A DNA stretch of 64,000 nucleotides from Poindextera sp036272595 (GCA_036272595.1 DATAYM010000077.1:62001-126000); one strand, 5' to 3'. Positions 33,004 to 42,323 are shown, numbered from the stretch's first letter. The notes: generated by a model not told the origin, from the sequence alone. Program-made: numbers and translations.

Positions 33004-36000
33004 ATGTTCAAGAAGATCCTCATCGCCAATCGCGGCGAGATCGCCATCCGCATCGCGCGCACCGCCGCCGAGATGGGCGTCGCCACCGTGGCGGTGTTTT
33101 CCGAGGACGACGCCCAGTCCCTGCATCTGAAGGCCGCCGATGAACTCTATGCCCTGAGCGGGACCGGCGCGGCCGCCTATCTCGACGGGGCGCAGATCTG
33201 CGCCGCCGCCCGGGCCATGGACTGCGACGCCGTCCACCCCGGCTATGGCTTCCTTAGCGAGAACGCCGGCTTCGCCACCCTCTGCGCCGGGAACGATCTG
33301 GTATTCATCGGGCCGACCCCGGCGACGCTGGAGCTGTTCGGCGACAAGACCAGGGCGCGGGAGCTGGCCATCGCCTGCGGCGTGCCGGTGCTGGCCGGTT
33401 CGACCGGCCCGGTGACCGAGGCGGAGGCGCAGCATTTCCTGGCCGCCTTCGGCGAGGGCGGCGCGGTGATGCTGAAGGCGGTGGCCGGGGGCGGCGGCCG
33501 CGGCATGCGCCCGGTGACCCGCGTCGAGGACATGGCCGAGGCCTATGCCCGCTGCAGCTCCGAGGCGCTGAAGGCCTTCGGCAGCGGCGAGGTCTATGTC
33601 GAGCGCTTCCTGCCCCATGCCCGCCATATCGAGACGCAGATCCTCGGCGACGGCGAGGCGGTGGCGCACCTGTGGGACCGCGAATGCAGCCTGCAGCGCC
33701 AGCGGCAGAAGCTGATCGAGGTCGCCCCGGTGACCACCCTGGACCTCGACGTGCGGGCGAGCCTGCTGGACGCCGCCGTGCGCCTGGGCAAGGCCGCCGG
33801 CTACCGCGGCCTCGGCACCGTCGAGTTCCTGGTCGATTCGCGCCAGCGCGAGGGTGCCGAGTTCGTCTTCATTGAGGCCAATCCGCGCCTGCAGGTGGAG
33901 CATACGGTGACCGAGGAAGTCACCGGCCTCGACCTGGTCCGCCTGCAGATCGAGATCGCCGACGGCGCCACATTGGCGGCGCTGAACCTGACCCAGGACA
34001 ATGTGCCCACTCCGCGCGGCGTCGCCATCGAGGCGCGGGTCAACCTGGAGACCATGGCCGCCGACGGGACCGCCCGGCCGAGCGGCGGGCTGCTCTCCGC
34101 CTACGAGGCGCCGTCAGGCCCCGGCGTGCGCGTCGACGGCTTCGGCTACAGCGGCTACCGCACCAGCCTGCGCTTCGACTCGCTGCTGGCCAAGCTGATC
34201 GTCCACGCCGGCGCCGGCGGCCTCGCCGACGCGGCGCGCAAGGCCCGGCGGGCGCTGGCCGAGTTCAACATCGCCGGCGCCGCCACCAACATCCCCTTCC
34301 TGCGCGCCCTGCTGGCCCATCCGGCCTTCGCCGCCGGCGAGATCGACACCGGCTTCGTCGAGGCCCACATGGCCGAACTGGTCGCCGCCGTCGCCGCCGA
34401 GGCCCCGGCCACGACAACCGGCGCGCCGGCCCAGCGCACCGCCGGCGCGAGGATCGACACAGTCGATCCCCTGGCCGTGCTGGCCCATGGCAAGGGCGAA
34501 GGCCTGGCGGCCGCCGTCGCCCGCGTCGCCGAGACGCCTGTCCTCGAGGACGTCGAAGGCCCGGCCGGGACCACCGCCCTGCGCGCGCCGTTGCAGGGCA
34601 CGGTGGTCAGCCTGGCGGTCGAGCCCGGCCAGCCGATCCGCGCCGGCCAGGCCGCCCTGATCATGGAATCCATGAAGATGGAGCACGTGATCGAGGCCCC
34701 GGTCAGCGGCTATGTCCGTAGCCTGGCCGCCGCCGTCGGCGACGCGGTGTTCGAGGGGCACGCCCTGGTCTTCATCGAGGAGGCCGATCTCGGCGCCGCC
34801 GGCGCCGCCGAGGCCGCCGCCGTCGACCTGGACGCCGTCCGCCCCGACCTGGCCGAGGTGCTGGAGCGCCATCGGCTGACCCTGGACGAGGCGCGCCCCG
34901 GCGCCGTCGAGCGCCGCCGCAAGACCGGCCAGCGCACCGCCCGGGAGAATGTCGAGGATCTGCTCGACCCCGGCTCCTTCACCGAATACGGCCCGCTGAC
35001 GGTCGCCGCGCGCCGCCGCCGCAACACCCTTGAGGAGCTGATCGAGCAGACCCCGGCCGACGGCATGGTCATGGGGCTAGGCCGGGTCAACGGCCAGTTC
35101 TTCCCCGACGAGGCCGCCCGGGTCGCGGTGATGGCCTACGACTACACCGTGCTGGCCGGGACCCAGGGCGCCTACAACCACCACAAGATGGACCGCCTGA
35201 CCGAGATCGCCGAGCGGTGGCGACTGCCCACGGTCTTCTTCTGCGAGGGCGGCGGCGGCCGGCCCGGCGACACCGAGGGCGGCGGCTTCATCCGCGGCTT
35301 CGAGTTCTGGGGCCGCATGTCCGGCGTCGCGCCGCTGGTCGGGATCACCTCCGGCCGCTGCTTCGCCGGCAACGCCTCGGTGCTAGGCTGCTGCGACGTG
35401 ATCATCGCCACCCGGGATTCGACCATCGGCATGGGCGGCCCGGCGATGATCGAGGGCGGCGGGCTCGGCATCTTCCGCCCGGAGGAGATCGGGCCGGTCA
35501 GCGTCCAGGAGCCCAACGGCGTCATCGACATCGTCGCCGAGGACGAGGCCGACGCGGTGCGCATCGCCAAGCAGTACCTGGCCTATTTCCAAGGCCCGCT
35601 ACCGGCCTGGACCGCCGGCGACCAGCGGGCCCTGCGCAACATCATCCCGGAGAACCGCCTCAGGGTCTACGACGTCCGCGAGCTGATCGGCATCCTGGCT
35701 GACGAAGGCTCGGTGCTGGAGATCCGCCCCAAGTTCGGCCAGACCATGGTGGCCGCGCTGATCCGCATCGAGGGCCGCGCCATCGGCGTCATCGCCAACA
35801 ATCCCAAGGTGCTGGGCGGCGCGATCGATTCCGACGGCTCCGACAAGGCCGCCCGCTTCCTGCAGCTGTGCGAAGCCTACGACATCCCGGTGCTGTCGCT
35901 CTCCGACACGCCGGGCATGATGGTCGGGCCGGAGATCGAGAAGACCGCCCTGGTGCGTCACTGCTCGCGCCTGTTCATCATCGGGGCCAACCTGACCGTG

Positions 36001-36381
36001 CCGCTGCTCAGCGTCATCCTGCGCAAGAGCTATGGCCTGGGCGCCATCGCCATGACCGGCGGCAGCTATCAGGCCTCGATGTTCGCCGTCGCCTGGCCCA
36101 CCGGCGAGTTCGGCGGCATGGGCCTGGAGGGCTCGGTCAAGCTGGGCTACCGCAACGAGCTGGCGGCGATCGCCGATCCGGCCGAGCGGCGGGCGCGGTT
36201 CGACGAGATGGTCGCCCGCGCCTATGCCGCCGGCAAGGCGCTGAACCGCGCCGCCACCTACGGCATCGACGACGTGATCGATCCGGCCGATACTCGCGCC
36301 TGGGTGATGGGTGCGCTGCGTTCCATGCCGCCACCGACGCCGCGAGCGGAAAAGAAGCTTCGCTGGATCGACGCGTGGTGA
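33004..36381 (+). CDS. single-chain acyl-CoA carboxylase (BC-BCCP-CT)
   Basis: This 1125-residue enzyme carries every activity of a biotin carboxylase on one chain. Residues 1 to about 450 are biotin carboxylase (KKILIANRGEIA, ATP-grasp loop KAVAGGGGRGM, EANPRLQVEHTVTEE). A linker with a possible interaction domain leads to the biotinyl domain, with Lys558 in MESMKMEH (usual AMKM is SMKM). From about 640 to the end are fused beta and alpha carboxyltransferase parts (GGGGRPGDTEGGG, SLSDTPGMMVGPE, MTGGSYQASMFAVAWPTGEFGGMG). Separate subunits are more usual; one-chain forms are known as long-chain acyl-CoA carboxylases, which accept a range of acyl-CoAs. Acetyl- or propionyl-CoA are the likely substrates; the sequence does not decide. 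Confidence 0.92.
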   Translation: MFKKILIANRGEIAIRIARTAAEMGVATVAVFSEDDAQSLHLKAADELYALSGTGAAAYLDGAQICAAARAMDCDAVHPGYGFLSENAGFATLCAGNDLVFIGPTPATLELFGDKTRARELAIACGVPVLAGSTGPVTEAEAQHFLAAFGEGGAVMLKAVAGGGGRGMRPVTRVEDMAEAYARCSSEALKAFGSGEVYVERFLPHARHIETQILGDGEAVAHLWDRECSLQRQRQKLIEVAPVTTLDLDVRASLLDAAVRLGKAAGYRGLGTVEFLVDSRQREGAEFVFIEANPRLQVEHTVTEEVTGLDLVRLQIEIADGATLAALNLTQDNVPTPRGVAIEARVNLETMAADGTARPSGGLLSAYEAPSGPGVRVDGFGYSGYRTSLRFDSLLAKLIVHAGAGGLADAARKARRALAEFNIAGAATNIPFLRALLAHPAFAAGEIDTGFVEAHMAELVAAVAAEAPATTTGAPAQRTAGARIDTVDPLAVLAHGKGEGLAAAVARVAETPVLEDVEGPAGTTALRAPLQGTVVSLAVEPGQPIRAGQAALIMESMKMEHVIEAPVSGYVRSLAAAVGDAVFEGHALVFIEEADLGAAGAAEAAAVDLDAVRPDLAEVLERHRLTLDEARPGAVERRRKTGQRTARENVEDLLDPGSFTEYGPLTVAARRRRNTLEELIEQTPADGMVMGLGRVNGQFFPDEAARVAVMAYDYTVLAGTQGAYNHHKMDRLTEIAERWRLPTVFFCEGGGGRPGDTEGGGFIRGFEFWGRMSGVAPLVGITSGRCFAGNASVLGCCDVIIATRDSTIGMGGPAMIEGGGLGIFRPEEIGPVSVQEPNGVIDIVAEDEADAVRIAKQYLAYFQGPLPAWTAGDQRALRNIIPENRLRVYDVRELIGILADEGSVLEIRPKFGQTMVAALIRIEGRAIGVIANNPKVLGGAIDSDGSDKAARFLQLCEAYDIPVLSLSDTPGMMVGPEIEKTALVRHCSRLFIIGANLTVPLLSVILRKSYGLGAIAMTGGSYQASMFAVAWPTGEFGGMGLEGSVKLGYRNELAAIADPAERRARFDEMVARAYAAGKALNRAATYGIDDVIDPADTRAWVMGALRSMPPPTPRAEKKLRWIDAW

Positions 36382-36421
36382 TATCGCGGCTCTGAACAGC
36401 AATAGGTGTGGAGGCTCGAGG

Positions 36422-36883
36422 ATGCGGACGAAAGCCATACTGACCGGGGCCGTCGCGGCGCTGGCCCTGGCCGCGGCCGGCGCGGCCCTGGCCGCCGACA
36501 TGGGCGCCGCGATCAAGGCGCGCCAGGACCACTACAAGGCCATCGGCGCGGCGTCGAAGGGCATCTATGACGAGCTGAACAAGCCCGCGCCGCAGGCGGC
36601 GGTGATCGCCGGCTATGCCCGCCAGCTCGACCAGCTGGCGCCGCAGATCCCGACCTGGTTCCCGGCCGGCAGCGGCCCGGACTCCGGCCTGAAGACCCGC
36701 GCCAAGGCCGAGATCTGGACCCAGCCCGCCGCGTTCAAGACCGCCGCCGACAACTTCGCGGCCGCGGCGCGGCATTTCGACGTGACCGCCGCCGGCGGCG
36801 ATCTCGGCGCCATCCGCGCCGAATATCCGGCCCTGACCAAGACCTGCGGCGGCTGCCACAGCCAGTTCCGCGCCAAGGAGTAG
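36422..36883 (+). CDS. cytochrome c' (class II c-type cytochrome)
   Basis: This 153-residue periplasmic protein has a signal peptide (residues 1-25, LAAAGAALAA) and a four-helix bundle. The heme-binding CGGCH is near the C-terminus (C142, C145, H146), the hallmark of class II cytochromes c. Family members carry electrons or bind NO and CO. AAGGAG lies at its very end and may serve the next gene. The following b-type cytochrome continues in the same reading frame after this gene's TAG, so the pair probably acts as one electron-transfer unit. Confidence 0.9.
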   Translation: MRTKAILTGAVAALALAAAGAALAADMGAAIKARQDHYKAIGAASKGIYDELNKPAPQAAVIAGYARQLDQLAPQIPTWFPAGSGPDSGLKTRAKAEIWTQPAAFKTAADNFAAAARHFDVTAAGGDLGAIRAEYPALTKTCGGCHSQFRAKE

Positions 36884-36889
36884 CGTCGC

Positions 36890-37585
36890 ATTCCGACGAC
36901 GGACGCCCAGGGGCGCGCCCAGGGGCGCGCTAAGACCCGCACCTACATCTGGGACGGGCCGACGCGGCTCAGCCATTGGCTGATCGTCGCCCTGGTCGCC
37001 GCCCTGTGGTGGACCGGCGAGAACGACCAACTCGACCTGCACCGCGACGCTGGGTTCGTGCTGCTGGCGGTGGTGATCTTCCGGCTGATCTGGGGCTTCG
37101 TCGGCGGTTCCACCGCCCGCTTTGCCGATTTCCTGCGCGGGCCGCGCGCCATCGGCGCCTATGTCGGCGACCTCGTCCGTGGACGGATGGACAATGTGGT
37201 CATCGGCCACAATCCGCTGGGCGGCTGGAGCGTCGCGGCCATGCTGGCGCTGCTGGCCGCGGAGCTGACGCTCGGCCTGTTCACCGTCGACGTCGACGGC
37301 GATCAGCCCGGGCCGCTGGCCCGGTTCATCAGCTTCGACCAGGGCCGCATGGTCGCCGGCTGGCACCACTGGCTGTTCAACGGCCTGCTGGCCCTGATCG
37401 GCCTGCACCTGGCGGCCATCGTCTTCTACGCCGTGGTCAAACGCGACAACCTAGTCGGCCCGATGCTCACCGGCGCCAAGTCCCACGCCGGCGATCCCGC
37501 CCCCATGGCGCCCGCGTCGCTCTGGCGGCTCGCGGCTTCCGCGGCCGCGGCCGCGGCGCTGGCGTGGCTGATCGCGCGCGGATGA
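36890..37585 (+). CDS. cytochrome b561 family protein (no standard start codon)
   Basis: This is a four-helix membrane b-type cytochrome. Conserved sequence starts at YIWDGPTRLSHWL (TM1, heme His), then LHRDAGFVLL, GHNPLGGWS and WHHWLFNGLLALIGLHL, giving the His ligands for two hemes. Between the cytochrome c' stop (TAG 36881) and the first in-frame GTG (37058) no ATG, GTG or TTG exists, yet TM1 lies there. ATT at 36890, nine bases after AAGGAG, is the best initiator, giving 231 residues; readthrough of the TAG to make a c'-b561 fusion is the alternative. The leader contains a 12-bp tandem duplication (AQGRAQGR). It probably passes electrons between the quinone pool and cytochrome c'. Confidence 0.82.
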   Translation: MPTTDAQGRAQGRAKTRTYIWDGPTRLSHWLIVALVAALWWTGENDQLDLHRDAGFVLLAVVIFRLIWGFVGGSTARFADFLRGPRAIGAYVGDLVRGRMDNVVIGHNPLGGWSVAAMLALLAAELTLGLFTVDVDGDQPGPLARFISFDQGRMVAGWHHWLFNGLLALIGLHLAAIVFYAVVKRDNLVGPMLTGAKSHAGDPAPMAPASLWRLAASAAAAAALAWLIARG

Positions 37586-37665
37586 GAAACCCGCTCACCC
37601 CCGCGAAGCGGAAACTACGCGTTTTTATTCTGGAGCATTCGTGGGCGGCGCGCCGCGAAGGATGA

Positions 37666-37730
37666 ACCGCCAAGTTCGCCAAGGACGCCAAGACAAGAGG
37701 AACCTTGGCGAACTTGGCGTTCTTGGCGGT
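37666..37730. repeat. GCCAAG-type inverted repeat, family C copy 1
   Basis: A 65-bp inverted repeat runs from ACCGCCAAGTTCGCCAAGG to a matching AACTTGGCGTTCTTGGCGGT with a central GAAC-containing loop. It is flanked by short CGCGAAG/CTTCGCG half-palindromes. A sister copy lies at 58079-58155. It spans most of the 189-bp gap before matB. Confidence 0.8.
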
Positions 37731-37774
37731 AAAAACCCTTGGTCCCCCCTTCGCGGGGGCGAGCGGATGAAAGC

Positions 37775-39178
37775 ATGAACCTCTACGCCCTGCTCCGATC
37801 GCGCTTTCCGGCCGACCGGTCATCGCCCTGCATGCTCCTGCCCGACGGAAGCGAAGTCAGCTACGGCGCGCTGGAAGTGGGCGTCGGCCGGCTGGCGGCG
37901 TTGCTGGTGGAGAAGGGCGTCGGGGTCGGCGACCGGGTCGCGGCGCAGACGGCCAAGAGTCCCGAAGCGCTGATGCTCTATCTGGCCGCCCTGGCGACCG
38001 GCGCGGTCTTCCTGCCGCTGAACCCGGCCTATACGGCGGCCGAGGTCGGCTATTTCCTAAAAGACGCCGAGCCGGCGCTGTTCGTCACCGACGCCGTCGC
38101 CCTCAGCCGCGAAGCCGACAGGCTCCGTCCACGGACCGCTATCCACGACGCCGCGCCGGGCGACCTCGCCGCCCTGGTCTACACCAGCGGCACCACCGGC
38201 CGGGCCAAGGGCGCCATGCTCAGCCACCACAACCTCGCCGCCAACGCCCTGGCGCTGCAGTCGGCCTGGGGCTTCACCGGCGACGACGTGCTCTTGCACG
38301 CCCTGCCCATCTTTCACGTGCACGGACTGTTTGTCGCCATCCATTGCGCCCTGCTCTCCGGCGCGCCCATGCTCTGGCTCGATCGGTTCGAGGAGGACGC
38401 GGTGCTGGCCGCCCTGCCCCGCGCCACGGTGATGATGGGGGTGCCGACCTTCTACAGCCGGCTGCTGGCCGACCGCCGCTTCACCGCTGAAGCCGCCGCG
38501 CACATGCGCCTGTTCATCTCCGGCTCCGCCCCCCTGCTGGAAAGCGCCTTCGACGCCTTCGAGGCCCGCACCGGAAAGCGCATCCTCGAGCGCTACGGCA
38601 TGAGCGAGGCGCAGATGATCACCACCAACCCGCTGCACGGCGAGCGGCTGGCCGGCAGCGTCGGCTTCCCCCTGCCGGGCGTCGCCGTCCGCATCGCCGG
38701 CGGCGAGCCGGTCGGAGTGGTCGAGATCGCCGGCCCCAGCGTCACCGCCGGCTACTGGCGCAACGCCGAAAAGACCGCCCAGGCCTTCACCGAAGACGGC
38801 TTCTTCATCACCGGCGATATCGGTCGTCTGGATACGGATGGACGGCTGTGGCTGTCCGGCCGCGCCAACGACCTGATCATCTCGGGCGGCCTGAACGTCT
38901 ATCCGAAGGAGATCGAGCTGGTGCTCGACGACCTGCCCGGCGTCACCGAAAGCGCCGTCATCGGCGTCGCCCACCCCGACTTCGGCGAGGCGGTGGTGGC
39001 GGTGATCGCCGGATCCGGCGACGAGGCCGCGGTCATCCGCGCCGCCCGCGAGCGGCTGGCGGCGTTCAAGGCGCCGAAACGGGTGGTGTTTGTCGACGAC
39101 CTGCCGCGCAACGCCATGGGCAAGGTCGAGAAGGCGGCGCTGCGGCGCGCCTATGCCGGCCTGTTCGACGTCGGCTGA
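37775..39178 (+). CDS. matB: malonyl-CoA synthetase (MatB-like acyl-CoA synthetase)
   Basis: This ANL-superfamily adenylating enzyme has 467 residues from the ATG at 37775. Motifs in order: YTSGTTGRAKG (P-loop, A3), HALPIFHVHG, MMGVPTFYSRLL, LFISGSAPL, ERYGMSEAQM (A5), GYWRN, FFITGDIG, and PRNAMGKVEKAAL with the C-terminal catalytic Lys. The MMGVPTFY and ERYGMSE pattern is that of MatB, which makes malonyl-CoA from malonate, CoA and ATP; methylmalonate may also be used. Closely related methylmalonyl or short-chain synthetases are possible. No MatA or transporter gene is adjacent. Confidence 0.8.
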   Translation: MNLYALLRSRFPADRSSPCMLLPDGSEVSYGALEVGVGRLAALLVEKGVGVGDRVAAQTAKSPEALMLYLAALATGAVFLPLNPAYTAAEVGYFLKDAEPALFVTDAVALSREADRLRPRTAIHDAAPGDLAALVYTSGTTGRAKGAMLSHHNLAANALALQSAWGFTGDDVLLHALPIFHVHGLFVAIHCALLSGAPMLWLDRFEEDAVLAALPRATVMMGVPTFYSRLLADRRFTAEAAAHMRLFISGSAPLLESAFDAFEARTGKRILERYGMSEAQMITTNPLHGERLAGSVGFPLPGVAVRIAGGEPVGVVEIAGPSVTAGYWRNAEKTAQAFTEDGFFITGDIGRLDTDGRLWLSGRANDLIISGGLNVYPKEIELVLDDLPGVTESAVIGVAHPDFGEAVVAVIAGSGDEAAVIRAARERLAAFKAPKRVVFVDDLPRNAMGKVEKAALRRAYAGLFDVG

Positions 39179-39199
39179 GGCGGGCCCGCCCACTTTTTT
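39179..39199 (+). terminator. possible terminator after matB
   Basis: The 12-base palindrome GGCGGGCCCGCC begins at the base after the matB stop and is followed by CAC and six Ts. The stem is short once a loop is allowed, but the U-run and position favour an intrinsic terminator. Confidence 0.45.
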
Positions 39200-39290
39200 C
39201 CGTCATGGCCCGACGTGTTCGGGCCATCCATGATCACCGTCTCCGATCAGGTGCTCATGGGTCCGCCGCATCCCAGCGGGGGCGGTAGGG
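39200..39290. repeat. intergenic palindromic repeat, family B copy 2
   Basis: This shares CCGTCAT, GCCCG...CGGGC, CCATGATCACCGTCTC and GATCAG with the copy at 23125-23227, but the distal arm is shorter and more degenerate (GCGGGGGCGGTAGGGATG). It is located between two genes, like the first copy. Confidence 0.7.
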
Positions 39291-39310
39291 ATGGCGCGGC
39301 CTTCGTCCGC

Positions 39311-39346
39311 ACAAAGACAAAGGGCGCGCCGGTCAAGGCGCGCCCT
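39311..39346 (-). terminator. intrinsic terminator of TonB receptor gene 1
   Basis: On the minus strand AGGGCGCGCC and GGCGCGCCCT form a perfect 10-bp stem with a 6-base loop, followed by TTGTCTTTGT. It lies 28 bp after the receptor stop. A near-identical stem follows the second receptor gene (42631-42656). Confidence 0.8.
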
Positions 39347-39374
39347 CCCTTGAGGCAAAGAGTTTGACCAAGGA

Positions 39375-42323
39375 CTAGAAGAACTTGTAGCGCACCTCCA
39401 CGCCGAAGGTCCGCGGGGGGTTGAGGTTGTAGGTGGTGTCGTAGATCAACCGAGCCGCCGCCGACGTCCCCGTGGTCCCGTTGCCGGTCAGCCCGGCGCC
39501 GAGCGCCCCCGTCGGATATTGCAGCGAGTTGAACACGTTCTTGGCGTAGGCGATGATCTCGTAGCGATCGTGGTCGCCCGACCAGGTGGCGCGCAGATCG
39601 ACATCATCCCACGACGGCGCGGTATTGTACGGCGTGTTGAACACCGTGTTGCCGATCTGGCTGTCGCGCCAAACATAGGTGGCGGCCATCGTCAGGTTGC
39701 CGGGATCGAAGTGGAAGGTGTAGGCGCCGGTCACGGCGACCTTGTTGCGTGGGGCGTTCGGGAGCGGCGCGCCCTTGATGCTTTGGAAGACGCCCGGGTT
39801 TGTCGTCGCATTGTACACCTGACCAGGGACGACCCTGGCTCCCGGGCCCGTTCCCGCCGGGTCCTGGGTATTAACCAGGCAGGCGGACCCGGCCGACGGC
39901 GTCAGGACCCCGGCGCTGAGCGTACCCGAGCAGCCGGTCAGCAGTTCGGTGTAGTCGAAGGAGTAGGACAGGGTGAAGAGCAGGTCCCTGGTCGGGTTCC
40001 AGATGCCTTCCAATTCGACCCCGGTCGATTCCGCCTTCGGATAATTGATGAACTGACCTTCCAGGATGCCGTTGACGGCGACCGTGATCGGCAGCTGAAT
40101 CTGGTCGTAGTCGTAATAATAGGCGGCGACATCGATCGACAGGGTGTGGCCGAAGCTCTGCTTGTAGCCGACCTCATAGGAGTTGAGGAACTCCGGGGTC
40201 ACCTCCGGATTTGCGCTGACGAAGCCGGCGTTGAACGACAGCGGCGCGTAGCCGCGGGCGTAGCGCGCATACATGAAGATGTCCGGGGTCGGCGTCCATT
40301 CGATGCCGGCCCCGCCGGTCACTTCGGTATCGCTGGCGTCAAGCTGGCGATTGGCCACGCCGTTGGCGCGGATCACGCCGATCGACTTCACGCCGGGAGC
40401 GAGCGGGCCGCTGGTGCAGTGCGCGCTGATGCCCGACAGGCAGACCGCCAAGCCGGTCACGTCGTAGGACGGGGTCGCGCCGCCGTACAGTGGGATCAGG
40501 ATGTTGTACAGGGACGCCAATGACGAGCCGCCGAAAGCGACGTCGCGATCCTCTTCGCTGCCCCACTTGCGGTCGTTCGAGACCCGCAGGTTGCCGGTGA
40601 GCTTCAATGTGTCCGTCAGCTTGTAAGACACCTGGGCGTAGCCGCTGACGCTCTGGTCCTGGATTTGATAGTTGTTTTCGACCAGCACGTCCCGGGGATT
40701 AGCCGCGGCCCGGTTCGCCGGGTTCAGCACGACCGAAGGCGTGAGCGACAGCAGGGTTGTCGTCAGCGACGTCAGGTCGATCGACGAGGCGGACAGCGGG
40801 TGAGCGAGTTGCGGCTGATTGGCCGTAACGAATGACGGCTGACTGTATTGCTGGAAGTAGTATTGGGCGCCGACGATGTACTGGAACGGCGAGGCGTCGG
40901 TCGACTGCAGCGAGATTTCATGGCTGGTCCACCAGTCGTTCTCGACGAAGTTGATATTGTCGGTCGGGTTGATCGTCAGCGTGCTCGGCGCGGGCAATCC
41001 GGCGAATGCCGGCGCGAGCGGCCCAAGGCCCGCCAGTGCGGTCGCCTGCGCGCCGAACGCGCTGCCCGGAAGCGTATAGCTCAGGACGTCACTGTCAACG
41101 TCCGCATAGTTAAGCGTGTAATTGTACCCCTGAACGCCGCCCGTATACTTCAGGTCGGCGTTCGGAAAGTGATATGTCAGAATATAGTTCAGGTCGTTAT
41201 AGTGCTGCAATTCCGCCGTCCGCGGTTCCACCGCGGCGAAATTGTCGACATTGTTGATCGATGGATTGTTGAAGATGTGCTGGTTCAGCAGGGTCGTGGC
41301 GATCGGCAGCTCCTGCGGGAAGCCGCCGGCCGCGAACTGCGCCGCACCGACGGCGGCGGCGCCCGCCGCGGCGGCCGGAACGATGCCCGCATAGCCATAG
41401 TTGGGGTTGAAGAACAACGAGCCGTCGGCGGCGCCGACATTCGGGTCGTTCAGATTGACCTCGTCCCAGCTGCCGGCGCTATAGAATTGGCGGGAGCCGG
41501 CGTTGCCCTCATCGACGTTCCACTCGCCGGCGAAGGCGCGAGCATAGACGTCGAAGTTCGGGCTGGGCTTCCAGTCCACCGAGCCCTCGAGGTGCCACTG
41601 GTTGTGGCGGTTGAATTCGGACGGGCCGCCGCCGGCGACATTGTTGAAGTAGCCTTGGCCCTGGTAGTCGTAGTTGCCGGCGATCCGGGCGGTCAGCCCA
41701 GGGGCGATCTCGTCGGAGGCGGCGGCCTCGACTTCATAGGACTGGAAGTTGCCGACCGACGCGCGGACCTCCGCATAAGGATGGTCGGTGGGGCGAACCG
41801 CGATCATGTCAATCGAGCCGCCCTCGGAGGGCCGGCCGCCGACGTTCTGCGGCCCGCGCTCGATCTGCTCCTGGCTGAAGAACAGCGACGAGAGTCCGAG
41901 GTTATAGGGCGAATAGACGAAGAACTCGTCCTCATACGCGGTCACGCGGGAGTCGTCGGTGACGTTGAACGACTGGCGGGTGACGCCGCGCATGCCGGCG
42001 TTGACGGTCACCGTGTCGTAGGAGAAGCCAGGGGTGAAGTTGGTGACGTCCTGCACGCTCTGGATGCCGACGCGGTCGCGCGAGGCGCCGGTGAACACCG
42101 AAACGGCTACGGGGACCTTTTGCAGCTTGGTCTGGCGGTGTTCGGCGGTGACGATGACGTCCTGGGCGCCGCCCTCGTCGGCGGAGGGGCTCGCGGGCGC
42201 CGCGCCAGGCGCGGGAGCCGCGGGTTGCGGGGTCTGCGCCAGGGCCGGGGCGGCGACGGCGGTCAGAGCGACAATGGAAACACCACTAATCAGAACGCTA
42301 CGCATACGCGAACCATCGGACAT
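39375..42323 (-). CDS. TonB-dependent receptor 1
   Basis: This 982-residue outer-membrane active transporter starts at ATG 42323 (MSDGSRMRS) after a GGGAGGG ribosome site. A signal peptide ends at PALAQ, then a Pro/Ala linker, the TonB-box-like DVIVTAEHR and the plug (VPVAVSVFTG, DVTNFTPGFSYDT). A 22-strand barrel follows and the chain ends in GVEVRYKFF with the terminal Phe needed for assembly. The plug's usual LRGPQGTLYGRN is altered to IERGPQNVGGR. No N-terminal signalling domain or FecR partner is present. Its close paralogue lies just upstream in the same orientation. The substrate is unknown: siderophore, oligosaccharide and terpenoid-like ligands are all possible in this clade. Confidence 0.92.
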   Translation of the reverse strand: MSDGSRMRSVLISGVSIVALTAVAAPALAQTPQPAAPAPGAAPASPSADEGGAQDVIVTAEHRQTKLQKVPVAVSVFTGASRDRVGIQSVQDVTNFTPGFSYDTVTVNAGMRGVTRQSFNVTDDSRVTAYEDEFFVYSPYNLGLSSLFFSQEQIERGPQNVGGRPSEGGSIDMIAVRPTDHPYAEVRASVGNFQSYEVEAAASDEIAPGLTARIAGNYDYQGQGYFNNVAGGGPSEFNRHNQWHLEGSVDWKPSPNFDVYARAFAGEWNVDEGNAGSRQFYSAGSWDEVNLNDPNVGAADGSLFFNPNYGYAGIVPAAAAGAAAVGAAQFAAGGFPQELPIATTLLNQHIFNNPSINNVDNFAAVEPRTAELQHYNDLNYILTYHFPNADLKYTGGVQGYNYTLNYADVDSDVLSYTLPGSAFGAQATALAGLGPLAPAFAGLPAPSTLTINPTDNINFVENDWWTSHEISLQSTDASPFQYIVGAQYYFQQYSQPSFVTANQPQLAHPLSASSIDLTSLTTTLLSLTPSVVLNPANRAAANPRDVLVENNYQIQDQSVSGYAQVSYKLTDTLKLTGNLRVSNDRKWGSEEDRDVAFGGSSLASLYNILIPLYGGATPSYDVTGLAVCLSGISAHCTSGPLAPGVKSIGVIRANGVANRQLDASDTEVTGGAGIEWTPTPDIFMYARYARGYAPLSFNAGFVSANPEVTPEFLNSYEVGYKQSFGHTLSIDVAAYYYDYDQIQLPITVAVNGILEGQFINYPKAESTGVELEGIWNPTRDLLFTLSYSFDYTELLTGCSGTLSAGVLTPSAGSACLVNTQDPAGTGPGARVVPGQVYNATTNPGVFQSIKGAPLPNAPRNKVAVTGAYTFHFDPGNLTMAATYVWRDSQIGNTVFNTPYNTAPSWDDVDLRATWSGDHDRYEIIAYAKNVFNSLQYPTGALGAGLTGNGTTGTSAAARLIYDTTYNLNPPRTFGVEVRYKFF

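Noticed and set aside
37467..37823. 118-residue minus-strand ORF over the matB upstream gap
   Set aside because: It is a translation of the family C inverted repeat, a well-known source of false ORFs.
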